Source: UBA1351 sp964627665
GTDB lineage: Bacteria > Bacillota > Clostridia > Lachnospirales > Vallitaleaceae
Assembly: GCA_964627665.1 (NCBI GenBank)
Contig: CAZVKG010000042.1
Location: forward strand, 1-28,522
Direction: 5' to 3'
DNA length: 28,522 nt
The notes under the pieces were generated by a model. It was not told the origin of the DNA, searched no databases, and saw only the letters and a program-made list of their open reading frames with translations. Below are positions 17,278-24,252 of this stretch, piece by piece (positions within the stretch are counted from its first letter, which is position 1; every line of letters begins with the position of its first letter). The position numbers were made by a program, and so were the translations under genes.

Positions 17278-18324
17278 ATGAAAGTACTCATGTTTGGTCC
17301 GGGAAGAAAAGTTAAAGGCGGAATATCAACAGTGGTTAATCTATATTTTTCAGATTGGGACTTTGAAAATTTTCCGATGAAATATATATCGACAATGGAA
17401 GATGGAACGAAGCTAAAGAAAACTTTTGTGTTTTTTTTAGCAATAATAAAGGCTATTTTCATAATGCCTTTTTATGATTTGGTTCATTTACATATGGCAT
17501 CAAATAACAGTTTTAATCGAAAGCGGTATCTTTACAAGCTTGCAAAGGTGTATAATAAAAAAGTGGTTATTCATTTACATGGGGCTGAATTTATGCAGTT
17601 CTATCAGTTTTCAAAACCGTCAAAGCAGAAACAAATTCGTGATGTGTTTGATGGTGCGCAGGGCGTTATAGCATTATCAGAACAGTGGAAAACATACATT
17701 CAAACATTTACAACGACACCCATTAAGGTGATTTATAATGCGGTACCGCTTCCAACAAAGATTCAACCTAAAAAAAATAAGAATATATGCTTTTTAGGAC
17801 GAATTGGTGAACGAAAAGGTATTTTTGATTTGTTAGAGGTTATTCGACGACTAAATATAGAGTATCGTGATTATGAAGTGTTTATTGGAGGCGATGGAGA
17901 CATTGAACGAATGAATTCTTATATCCAAGAACATGAACTTCATAATATCCATTATGTTGGATGGATTGCGGGAGAGAAAAAAGAAAGCTTGTTAAGAGAT
18001 TGTGCTATATTTGCATTACCGTCGAGCAATGAAGGCCTACCGATGGCATTGCTTGAAGCGATGTCGTATGGGTGTATTCCGATATCAACATATGTAGGGG
18101 GGATACCGGAAGTAATTGACCATGAAAAAAATGGGTTTTTAATTCAGGCAAAAGATCAAGAAAATTTATACATTATTTTAAAGAATATTATGAATAATGG
18201 ATATGATTTGCCAAAAATGAGTAAACGCGCTAGACTAAGTATTGAGAGTAAGTATAGTTTGTCAAATTCAATTAAAAAGTTATATGCTTTTTATCAACAT
18301 TGTTATAATTTAGGAGTCGATTAG
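17278..18324 (+). CDS. Glycosyltransferase family 4
   Basis: A 348-aa GT4 enzyme starting MKVLMFGPGRKVKGGIST, with the intact E-x7-E motif in SSNEGLPMALLEAMSYG and the flanking GGIPEVIDHEKNGFL, a standard retaining glycosyltransferase signature. An upstream in-frame ATG at 17242 would add 12 residues inside the preceding gene with no ribosome site; AGGTGATCC directly before ATG 17278 and homologous starts favour the latter. It is the fifth recognisable glycosyltransferase of the locus and directly precedes the two lyase paralogues, 2 nt from the next start. Confidence 0.9.
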   Translation: MKVLMFGPGRKVKGGISTVVNLYFSDWDFENFPMKYISTMEDGTKLKKTFVFFLAIIKAIFIMPFYDLVHLHMASNNSFNRKRYLYKLAKVYNKKVVIHLHGAEFMQFYQFSKPSKQKQIRDVFDGAQGVIALSEQWKTYIQTFTTTPIKVIYNAVPLPTKIQPKKNKNICFLGRIGERKGIFDLLEVIRRLNIEYRDYEVFIGGDGDIERMNSYIQEHELHNIHYVGWIAGEKKESLLRDCAIFALPSSNEGLPMALLEAMSYGCIPISTYVGGIPEVIDHEKNGFLIQAKDQENLYIILKNIMNNGYDLPKMSKRARLSIESKYSLSNSIKKLYAFYQHCYNLGVD

Positions 18325-18326
18325 TC

Positions 18327-19403
18327 ATGAAAATAGTAATTATGATTGTGGTTGGAATAATGACCATGTTTAATATCAACATGTCGAAAATTAAAGATAA
18401 ATGGGACTTTGCTTTAGAACAGGCTACGATAAATGATGCAAACACTGACAAATTATTTAATCAAACACCAGAAGAAAAACTTGTATTAGCAACTCGAATT
18501 ATGTCTTGGCAGTTAGACAATGGGGGATGGTCAAAAGACATGCCTGAAATTTATGAACGAGAATGGAACAAACGTGAAAATAAGGCGAAATATTATCAAA
18601 TGGACAAAAATACACCTTTAGGTACAATTGACAATGATGCAACAGTACAAGAAATATATTTACTTTCTGAGATCTATAAAGATGTAAAAAATAATAACAT
18701 AAAATCATCTGTTCTTAATGGACTTGAGTTTTTATTAGAGATGCAATATGAATCAGGTGCATTTCCACAGGTATATCCGAAACAAGATTCTACACATTCC
18801 TTATATGAAAATATGGGAACGTTTAATGATGATGCAACGGTTAGGGTGCTATCACTTTTTCAAAAAGTATATTATCAGTTACCGCCATTTGATACGAATT
18901 TGGTTGATGAAGAAATGCGACAACGGATTCAAGAAGCTTATGTAAAAGGAATTGATTTCATTTTAGAGTCACAGATTGTTGTTGATGGTGAGTTGACCGG
19001 TTGGTGTGCGCAACACGACCCATTTAATTATGAGCCTGTTGCAGGTCGTCCTTTTGAGCCGATGTCGATATCTGGTCAAGAATCTGTTTTAATAGCTAAA
19101 TTTTTACAAACTGTTTGGCCAAGAACACAACGGATTCAAGATTCCATTGATGGATTTGTGCATTGGTTAGAAAAAGTTGCGGTAGAAGATGTTAAGTATT
19201 ATCGTTATCCAGTTGATGGCAGGCACTTTGTTAAGACACCGGGAAAGTTAATGTGGTATCGATTCTATGAAATAGGAACAAATAGAGCACTTTTTGGAGA
19301 CTCAGATGGAAGTATTTATTATTCTATTGAAGAGCTTAGTTTAGAAAGGCGTCAAAATTATGGATATGCAGGTGATTGGGGTAGGATTCTAGTGAGTAGG
19401 TGA
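18327..19403 (+). CDS. PL10-family pectate lyase-like protein, single domain
   Basis: A 358-aa protein with an N-terminal hydrophobic segment (about 1-16), either a short signal peptide or an anchor, then a family-10 polysaccharide lyase domain (about 52-354). PL10 enzymes cleave polygalacturonate by calcium-dependent beta-elimination. Visible motifs are RIMSWQLDNGGWSKD (57-71), TIDN (100-103), TFND (165-168), WCAQHD (226-231), GRPFEP (240-245, with the presumed catalytic-base Arg) and WYRFYEIGTN (310-319). Odd: the GDRDG motif of its two paralogues is GDSDG here (324-328), losing an Arg that in Cellvibrio Pel10A corresponds by spacing to a substrate-binding residue. It starts 2 nt after the last glycosyltransferase, so it is co-transcribed with the synthesis genes. 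Confidence 0.88.
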   Translation: MKIVIMIVVGIMTMFNINMSKIKDKWDFALEQATINDANTDKLFNQTPEEKLVLATRIMSWQLDNGGWSKDMPEIYEREWNKRENKAKYYQMDKNTPLGTIDNDATVQEIYLLSEIYKDVKNNNIKSSVLNGLEFLLEMQYESGAFPQVYPKQDSTHSLYENMGTFNDDATVRVLSLFQKVYYQLPPFDTNLVDEEMRQRIQEAYVKGIDFILESQIVVDGELTGWCAQHDPFNYEPVAGRPFEPMSISGQESVLIAKFLQTVWPRTQRIQDSIDGFVHWLEKVAVEDVKYYRYPVDGRHFVKTPGKLMWYRFYEIGTNRALFGDSDGSIYYSIEELSLERRQNYGYAGDWGRILVSR

Positions 19404-19410
19404 TAAGTTA

Positions 19411-20583
19411 ATGAACCGATCCAGAATAAAAACAATACTACTACTTCTATATATTGTGAATACAATGTTTTCGAGTCAAATAGAAATTATTGGGAGTAAA
19501 ACAGAAGAACTTATAGAAACGGCGACATATATCATGTCATGGCAACTTGATAACGGTGGATGGACAAAAGATAAACCTGAGATATATACACGATTATGGA
19601 ATGGAACAGAAGATAAGGCAAGGTACTATCAAGAAGATGGTGTAACACCACTTGGGACAATTGACAACGGAGCAACAGTTTATGAATTAGAAATCCTTGC
19701 GAAAGCCTATGATCAGACACGTAACCCTATTATTAAGGACAGCTTCCTAAGAGGTATCGAATTTCTTCTTACTATGCAGTTTGATTCAGGTGGATTTCCC
19801 CAAGTATATCCTAAGCAAGAAGCAGAAGTATCTTTATATGAAAACATGGTAACATACAATGATCATGCAATGGTTAATGTTATGTATTTATTTCGAAAAA
19901 TTACGAACCAAGAGGTATATTATAGAGATGAATTAGTTGATAAATATCTACGAAATCGTGTTGAAGATGCTTATTACAGAGGAATTGAATACATCTTGGC
20001 CTCTCAAATTCGGGTTAATGGTCAACCGACAGTTTGGGGGGGGCAGCATGATCCGCATACCTACGAAACTGTTCAAGGGCGATCATTTGAGCCAAAAGCA
20101 TTAATAAGTAAAGAATCGATTGAGATCATTAATTTTTTGGAAACAGTAGAACCTCAAACGTCATCCATTATAGAAAGTGTTTATGCTGCTAAGAAGTGGG
20201 TAAAGCTTGTTGTTGTTGAAAATACCCGATATGAGAGGTATGGCATTGATGGTGCGTATTTTATCCATAGCCCTGGCCATCTTACTTGGTATCGATTTTA
20301 TGAAATTGGTACCAATAAACCTCTTTTTGGTGATCGTGATGGAACGGTTACACACAATATCTTAGAAATTAGTGAGGAACGAAGACATGGATATGGATGG
20401 GGAGGTTCATGGGGAAAAGAGATTTATTATGAAGAATTGGGTGAATCAGATATGATTACAAGAGAGGAAAGACATAACTTATACATAAATATTTTCATTG
20501 GCTTGATGAGTGGGGTTCTAGTCCTAGTGATACTTAGGTATAAAGCCCTAAAAAAACAAAAGAAAACTAGGACTAAGAGGTAA
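19411..20583 (+). CDS. PL10-family pectate lyase-like protein with C-terminal membrane anchor
   Basis: A 390-aa paralogue of the preceding protein. It has an N-terminal signal peptide (about 1-22), a PL10 domain (about 37-342) and a C-terminal transmembrane helix (about 357-377) followed by a strongly basic tail (KKQKKTRTKR). This is a type-I topology that would hold the lyase domain on the outer face of the membrane. Motifs: TIDN (83-86), TYND (148-151), WGGQHD (209-214), GRSFEP (223-228), WYRFYE (293-298) and GDRDG (307-311), all intact. AGGTGATAAG precedes the ATG, 7 nt after the previous stop. It ends the long operon. Activity on the locus-encoded polymer is inferred from context only. 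Confidence 0.88.
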   Translation: MNRSRIKTILLLLYIVNTMFSSQIEIIGSKTEELIETATYIMSWQLDNGGWTKDKPEIYTRLWNGTEDKARYYQEDGVTPLGTIDNGATVYELEILAKAYDQTRNPIIKDSFLRGIEFLLTMQFDSGGFPQVYPKQEAEVSLYENMVTYNDHAMVNVMYLFRKITNQEVYYRDELVDKYLRNRVEDAYYRGIEYILASQIRVNGQPTVWGGQHDPHTYETVQGRSFEPKALISKESIEIINFLETVEPQTSSIIESVYAAKKWVKLVVVENTRYERYGIDGAYFIHSPGHLTWYRFYEIGTNKPLFGDRDGTVTHNILEISEERRHGYGWGGSWGKEIYYEELGESDMITREERHNLYINIFIGLMSGVLVLVILRYKALKKQKKTRTKR

Positions 20584-20635
20584 AAAAACATTAAGATATG
20601 AACCCTTTGAACAAAGCATGAACAAAGAGTTAAAA

Positions 20636-20668
20636 GAGTGGCTGACCTATTTACGAGGTCAGCCACTC
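20636..20668. repeat. Perfect 13-bp palindrome overlapping a promoter
   Basis: GAGTGGCTGACCT (20636-20648) and its exact reverse complement AGGTCAGCCACTC (20656-20668) flank a 7-nt loop, ATTTACG. There is an A-rich stretch upstream but no T-tract downstream on the plus strand, so it is not a standard intrinsic terminator for the operon ending at 20583. The loop contains the -35 hexamer of the promoter at 20650-20678 and the right arm fills its spacer. It may be an operator, a weak terminator or both (inference). Confidence 0.75.
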
Positions 20669-20678
20669 GTGCTATAAT
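20650..20678 (+). promoter_or_regulatory. Promoter of the riboswitch-controlled PL10 gene
   Basis: A perfect -10 TATAAT at 20673-20678 with a 17-bp spacer from a 4/6 match -35, TTTACG (20650-20655). Transcription would start near 20685, about 25 nt before the first aptamer, giving a leader of about 325 nt carrying both riboswitches. The -35 lies exactly in the loop of the 13-bp palindrome. Confidence 0.6.
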
Positions 20679-20709
20679 AAGCATGTAGTCAAGTACTTCG
20701 TATTTAACA

Positions 20710-20792
20710 ACTTCAACTGATAAAGGCAAACTTACTGAAAAGTAAGGACGCAAAACTATAGGACCTTCCGATGGATGGTAGCCAGTTGCCAA
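20710..20792 (+). ncRNA. c-di-GMP-I (GEMM-I) riboswitch aptamer, copy 1
   Basis: The conserved GEMM-I core is readable: GGCAAAC, a hairpin CTTACT-GAAA-AGTAAG (20731-20746) with the GNRA tetraloop, GGACGCAAA, then a second helix ending in TGGTAGCCAG. A closing helix CAACTG (20714-20719) / CAGTTG (20783-20788) brackets the core. The residue equivalent to Vc2 G20 (last G of GGCAAAC) is G, predicting c-di-GMP rather than cGAMP. The base after GACGCAAA is A where copy 2 has G, giving an A-C mismatch in ACTA/TAGC. A 7-T run at 20799-20805 follows directly and may be part of a terminator-type expression platform. Confidence 0.9.
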
Positions 20793-20877
20793 ATGGAGTT
20801 TTTTTGTTGTCAAATACATGTATTAAGTTAAGAAACAAAACAACACTCTTTCATAAAGGATCAAGAGAGTTCAACGA

Positions 20878-20961
20878 ACTTCAACTGATAAAGGCAAACT
20901 TATTGAAAAGTAAGGACGCAAAGCTATAGGGTCTCCCGTAAGGGTGGTAGCCAGTTTCCAA
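20878..20961 (+). ncRNA. c-di-GMP-I (GEMM-I) riboswitch aptamer, copy 2
   Basis: It has the same architecture as copy 1 and shares the start ACTTCAACTGATAAAGGCAA. The GAAA hairpin is CTTATT-GAAA-AGTAAG (20899-20914), the core GGACGCAAAG is consensus, the second helix GCTA/TAGC is intact, and its tip CCC-GTAA-GGG (20935-20944) replaces TCC-GAT-GGA of copy 1, a compensatory change supporting RNA function. The closing helix is AACTG (20883-20887) / CAGTT (20952-20956). A small hairpin AGTTC-AAC-GAACT (20868-20880) precedes it. T-rich TTTTGTTTTC (20969-20978) follows, and GTCTC (20931-20935) could pair with GAGAT (20963-20967) as a ligand-sensitive terminator (inference). The ribosome site at 20998 lies about 40 nt further. 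Confidence 0.92.
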
Positions 20962-21009
20962 AGAGATGTTTTGTTTTCGTTTATTCGATTAGGACTTAGG
21001 AGGTCTTTT

Positions 21010-24000
21010 ATGAAACGGTTTATAGTAGCGATTTTAGTTTTATTTATGGCAGTGAATCTTGTGAGTGTACCAGTAGAAGCAGGATCTGAAAGCCTGCAAG
21101 TGGCAAAATACATTATGTCCTGGCAACTAGATAATGGTGGTTGGTCTAAGGACAAACCGGAAATCTTTACGAGATATTGGAATGGGACAGAAAATAAAGC
21201 CAAGTATTATCAACGTGATGGTGTAACACCACTTGGAACCATTGATAATGATGCGACAGTATCACAACTTGAATATTTGGCGGCAGTGTATCACGATACA
21301 CGTAATTCGGAAGTAAAAGCTTCGATTATCAAAGGTTTTGATTTTTTATTAAAAATGCAGTATCCGTCAGGTGGCTTTCCACAGGTATATCCAGAACAAC
21401 AAGCTGCTGGATCGGTATATGAAAATGATGCAACATTTAATGATCATGCAACTGTGAATGTTCTTACCCTATACAAAAGTGTATTGGATAAAGAAAGTCA
21501 ATATAATAACGGATTGATTAGTTCTACATTATATAATAAGATTCAAGATTCTTTTAATCGTGGTGTGGATTTTATACTGAAGGCACAGATAGAAGTTAAT
21601 GGAGTTAAAACAGTATGGGGTGGACAACATGATCCCTACACATATAAAACAACAAAAGGACGCTCTTTTGAACCGATTTCTCAAATTAGCCAAGAATCAG
21701 CAAAGATTGTTGAGTTTTTGGAATCATTAAATAGTTCAGACCCAAGAATAAGAGAAAGTATTCTTTCAGCAAAAATTTGGTTTCATGAGACTGTTTTAGA
21801 AGATGTAAAATACGTAAGAAATGGAGTCAATGGAGAATATTTCATATCTTCACCAGGAACGAGAACGTGGTATCGATTCTACGAAATCGGAACAAATAAA
21901 GGAATTTTTGGAGATAGAGATGGATCAGTATCTTATGATATTCATGATATAAGTTTAGAACGGATATTAGGTTATGGTTGGGCTGGAACTTGGGGAAAAA
22001 CAATATATTACGCAGCTTCACTAGATGATTACACGAGAGAACTTGTTACACTAAATCCATATTTAGAAGAACCGGTAGTTGAAGAGCCGGTCGTAGAAGA
22101 GGAAGAAGAGGTAAACGACGATTATTTTTTTAATCAAGGTGAGTGGATAGCAAGAGGTAGCAGCTACATCGATGGAAATGGTTTTCACTTTATAGAAAGT
22201 GGTGAAGATACTATCCAATCACCAGTTCTTAATTCAGTAAATAAAGGTGATCGAATTACTATAGAATTAGAAATAACAAATACGGACAGAACATCAAGTG
22301 TATTAGTTTTGAATAATGAAGGTTTGCGTTCTGCAAATTCAGAATGGCAAATAGGTTATGGCATCAAAACTCGAACAATAAGCTTTGATGTAAATGCAGA
22401 TTATGCAGACAAAGACAAATACTTAGCCTTTAAAATTGATGGTGGACAAAACGGCGAATCTATTGATGTAAGTTACATAGATATCTATGTAAATGGTGAA
22501 AAACAAGTATTTGAAGAAAAAGTGGTAGTCGAAGAACCGGTAGTTGAAGAGCCAGTAGTTGAAGAACCGGTAGTTGAAGCAGGAACAGTTGTGTTTACAC
22601 AAGGTTCAGATGAATCATATGTATATGACGAATTTGAAACAGTGAATGTTGGAGATACAGTAATCATTGACATGGATATAATTGAAGCAAAAACGTCAAA
22701 TGGTAAACTCGTGTTAAATAATACCGGGTTGAGAAGTGATAAATCTGAGTGGGTAATTGGAAATGGTGTAAAGCCAAGACATATCGAATTTACGATTACA
22801 GAGGAATTTGCTAATAGTAATCAGTATTTAGAATTTATCATAGCAGGTGGACAAAATGGTGACTATATTGTTATTGACAACCTAAGTGTTAAATTTAATC
22901 GAGTGATTGTCGAAGAACCGGTAGTCGAAGAACCGGTCGTTGAAGAACCAGTAGTTGAAGAACCGGTCGTTGAAGAACCGGTAGTTGAAGCAGGAACAGT
23001 TGTGTTTACACAAGGTTCAGATGAATCATATGTATATGACGAATTTGAAACAGTGAATGTTGGAGATACAGTAATCATTGACATGGATATAATTGAAGCA
23101 AAAACGTCAAATGGTAAACTCGTGTTAAATAATACCGGGTTGAGAAGTGATAAATCTGAGTGGGTAATTGGAAATGGTGTAAAGCCAAGACATATCGAAT
23201 TTACGATTACAGAGGAATTTGCTAATAGTAATCAGTATTTAGAATTTATCATAGCAGGTGGACAAAATGGTGACTATATTGTTATTGACAACCTAAGTGT
23301 TAAATTTAATCGAGTGATTGTCGAAGAACCAGTAGTCGAAGAACCGGTCGTTGAAGAACCAGTAGTTGAAGAACCGGTAGTTGAAGAACCGGTAGTTGAA
23401 GAACCGGTAGTTGAAGCAGGAACAGTTGTGTTTACACAAGGTTCAGATGAATCATATGTATATGACGAATTTGAAACAGTGAATGTTGGAGATACAGTAA
23501 TCATTGACATGGATATAATTGAAGCAAAAACGTCAAATGGTAAACTCGTGTTAAATAATACCGGGTTGAGAAGTGATAAATCTGAGTGGGTAATTGGAAA
23601 TGGTGTAAAGCCAAGACATATCGAATTTACGATTACAGAGGAATTTGCTAATAGTAATCAGTATTTAGAATTTATCATAGCAGGTGGACAAAATGGTGAC
23701 TATATTATTATTGACAATCTAAGTGTTAAATTTAATCGAGTGATTGTTGAAGAACCAGTAGTTGAAGAACCGGTAGTTGAAGAACCAATGATCAATAGCT
23801 TTACAGCTCGTAATGTTGAGTTTGTTCAAGGTGCAAATAACGCATTAAGAACGATAGACTTAACTGCTGCAAATCCTGGAGATACCGTTGTTGTTAAAAT
23901 TACAATAAAAAGTACTGATCGTGAAACCAGCGAGTTATATTTGAATAATGTTGGCTTAAGAGATGGTTTAGGCTTATGGAAAATCGGATATGGCGTGAAA

Positions 24001-24132
24001 ACAAGAGAATTTGATTTTACAATTAATGTAAGTGATTTGAGAGATTCAGATAAATACCTTGAATTTATAATCGCTGATGGACAAGATGGAGAAAGTATTT
24101 TTGTAGAAAAATTAGAAGTGACTATAAAATAA
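21010..24132 (+). CDS. Secreted modular PL10-like protein with five beta-rich C-terminal modules and acidic VVEEP linkers
   Basis: 1040 aa. Signal peptide 1-24 (cleavage after VEA), PL10 domain about 30-335 with TIDN (77-80), TFND (142-145), WGGQHD (203-208), GRSFEP (217-222), WYRFYE (287-292) and GDRDG (301-305). Five about 100-residue modules then follow, separated by (V/I)VEEP repeats. Modules 2-4 (from about residues 521, 658 and 800) are nearly identical; modules 1 and 5 are diverged but share LNN-x-GLR, a GxGxKxR motif and a YLxFxIxxGQ strand, resembling a carbohydrate-binding beta-sandwich. There is no LPXTG, SLH or anchor. AGGAGGT (20998-21004) fixes ATG 21010; an upstream in-frame ATG-less extension to 20944 lies inside the riboswitch. 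It is probably a matrix-binding lyase or structural protein controlled by c-di-GMP. Confidence 0.9.
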   Translation: MKRFIVAILVLFMAVNLVSVPVEAGSESLQVAKYIMSWQLDNGGWSKDKPEIFTRYWNGTENKAKYYQRDGVTPLGTIDNDATVSQLEYLAAVYHDTRNSEVKASIIKGFDFLLKMQYPSGGFPQVYPEQQAAGSVYENDATFNDHATVNVLTLYKSVLDKESQYNNGLISSTLYNKIQDSFNRGVDFILKAQIEVNGVKTVWGGQHDPYTYKTTKGRSFEPISQISQESAKIVEFLESLNSSDPRIRESILSAKIWFHETVLEDVKYVRNGVNGEYFISSPGTRTWYRFYEIGTNKGIFGDRDGSVSYDIHDISLERILGYGWAGTWGKTIYYAASLDDYTRELVTLNPYLEEPVVEEPVVEEEEEVNDDYFFNQGEWIARGSSYIDGNGFHFIESGEDTIQSPVLNSVNKGDRITIELEITNTDRTSSVLVLNNEGLRSANSEWQIGYGIKTRTISFDVNADYADKDKYLAFKIDGGQNGESIDVSYIDIYVNGEKQVFEEKVVVEEPVVEEPVVEEPVVEAGTVVFTQGSDESYVYDEFETVNVGDTVIIDMDIIEAKTSNGKLVLNNTGLRSDKSEWVIGNGVKPRHIEFTITEEFANSNQYLEFIIAGGQNGDYIVIDNLSVKFNRVIVEEPVVEEPVVEEPVVEEPVVEEPVVEAGTVVFTQGSDESYVYDEFETVNVGDTVIIDMDIIEAKTSNGKLVLNNTGLRSDKSEWVIGNGVKPRHIEFTITEEFANSNQYLEFIIAGGQNGDYIVIDNLSVKFNRVIVEEPVVEEPVVEEPVVEEPVVEEPVVEEPVVEAGTVVFTQGSDESYVYDEFETVNVGDTVIIDMDIIEAKTSNGKLVLNNTGLRSDKSEWVIGNGVKPRHIEFTITEEFANSNQYLEFIIAGGQNGDYIIIDNLSVKFNRVIVEEPVVEEPVVEEPMINSFTARNVEFVQGANNALRTIDLTAANPGDTVVVKITIKSTDRETSELYLNNVGLRDGLGLWKIGYGVKTREFDFTINVSDLRDSDKYLEFIIADGQDGESIFVEKLEVTIK
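22524..23787 (+). repeat. 15-bp tandem repeats encoding VVEEP linkers
   Basis: Short arrays of a 15-bp unit of the form GTAGTTGAAGAACCG (with synonymous GTC/GTT and CCA/CCG variants) lie between the modules, at about 22530-22584, 22906-22995, 23317-23421 and 23742-23786. They hold about 3, 5, 6 and 3 EEP units. A related shorter stretch lies at about 22066-22110. Copy number differs by single units, as expected for slippage or unequal exchange. Confidence 0.9.
22570..23756 (+). repeat. Three near-identical 350-bp direct repeats
   Basis: Copies at 22570-22919, 22981-23330 and 23407-23756 encode modules 2-4 of the large PL10-like protein. Copies 1 and 2 look identical base for base; copy 3 has three differences near its 3' end (one V to I change, two silent). 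Periods are 411 and 426 bp, all multiples of three, and the 15-bp difference equals one extra linker unit. Recent in-frame amplification or gene-conversion homogenisation is implied. Confidence 0.95.
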
Positions 24133-24147
24133 GAGAACTTCTATAAA

Positions 24148-24186
24148 AAAGAAAGGGCTTACCAATACAGGGTAGGCTTTTTCTTT
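24148..24186 (+). terminator. Intrinsic terminator after the modular PL10 gene
   Basis: Inverted repeat AAAGGGCTTACC / GGTAGGCTTTTT (with G-T pairs) around the loop AATACAG, ending in a T-rich tail, 15 nt after the stop codon at 24130-24132. It closes the riboswitch-controlled transcript. Confidence 0.8.
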
Positions 24187-24210
24187 ACTTTGTTTATCGG
24201 ATGTGATAAT
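24184..24210 (+). promoter_or_regulatory. Possible promoter of the LCP gene (weak)
   Basis: Extended -10 TGTGATAAT (24202-24210) with a poor -35 candidate TTTACT (24184-24189) at a short 15-bp spacing. It lies just after the terminator, where a promoter for the LCP/epimerase pair is expected. Position-based inference. Confidence 0.35.
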
Positions 24211-24252
24211 CTAAAATAATAATAAAGATATAAATAGAAATGAGGAACAAGG

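Noticed and set aside
20636..20668. Simple intrinsic terminator of the main operon
   Set aside because: The stem is strong but no T-tract follows on the plus strand, and the sequence continues straight into a -10 box.
20710..20961. Interpretation as cGAMP-sensing (GEMM-Ib) riboswitches
   Set aside because: The position equivalent to Vc2 G20 is G in both copies, whereas cGAMP-selective variants usually carry A.
20944..21009. N-terminal extension of the modular PL10 protein
   Set aside because: The extension overlaps the riboswitch and ends before a strong AGGAGGT and an ATG that starts a clear signal peptide at 21010.
22485..23510. Minus-strand open frames rich in Ser/Thr/Gly repeats
   Set aside because: They are the antisense reading of the VVEEP-coding repeats and have no ribosome site or independent support.
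22500..23790. CRISPR-like repeated array
   Set aside because: The repeats are in frame with a single long protein, the short units are directly adjacent without unique spacers, and no cas genes are present.
18327..24132. A plant-pectin utilisation cluster
   Set aside because: No transporters, galacturonate catabolic enzymes or pectin methylesterases are present, and the first two paralogues are co-transcribed with polymer-synthesis genes.
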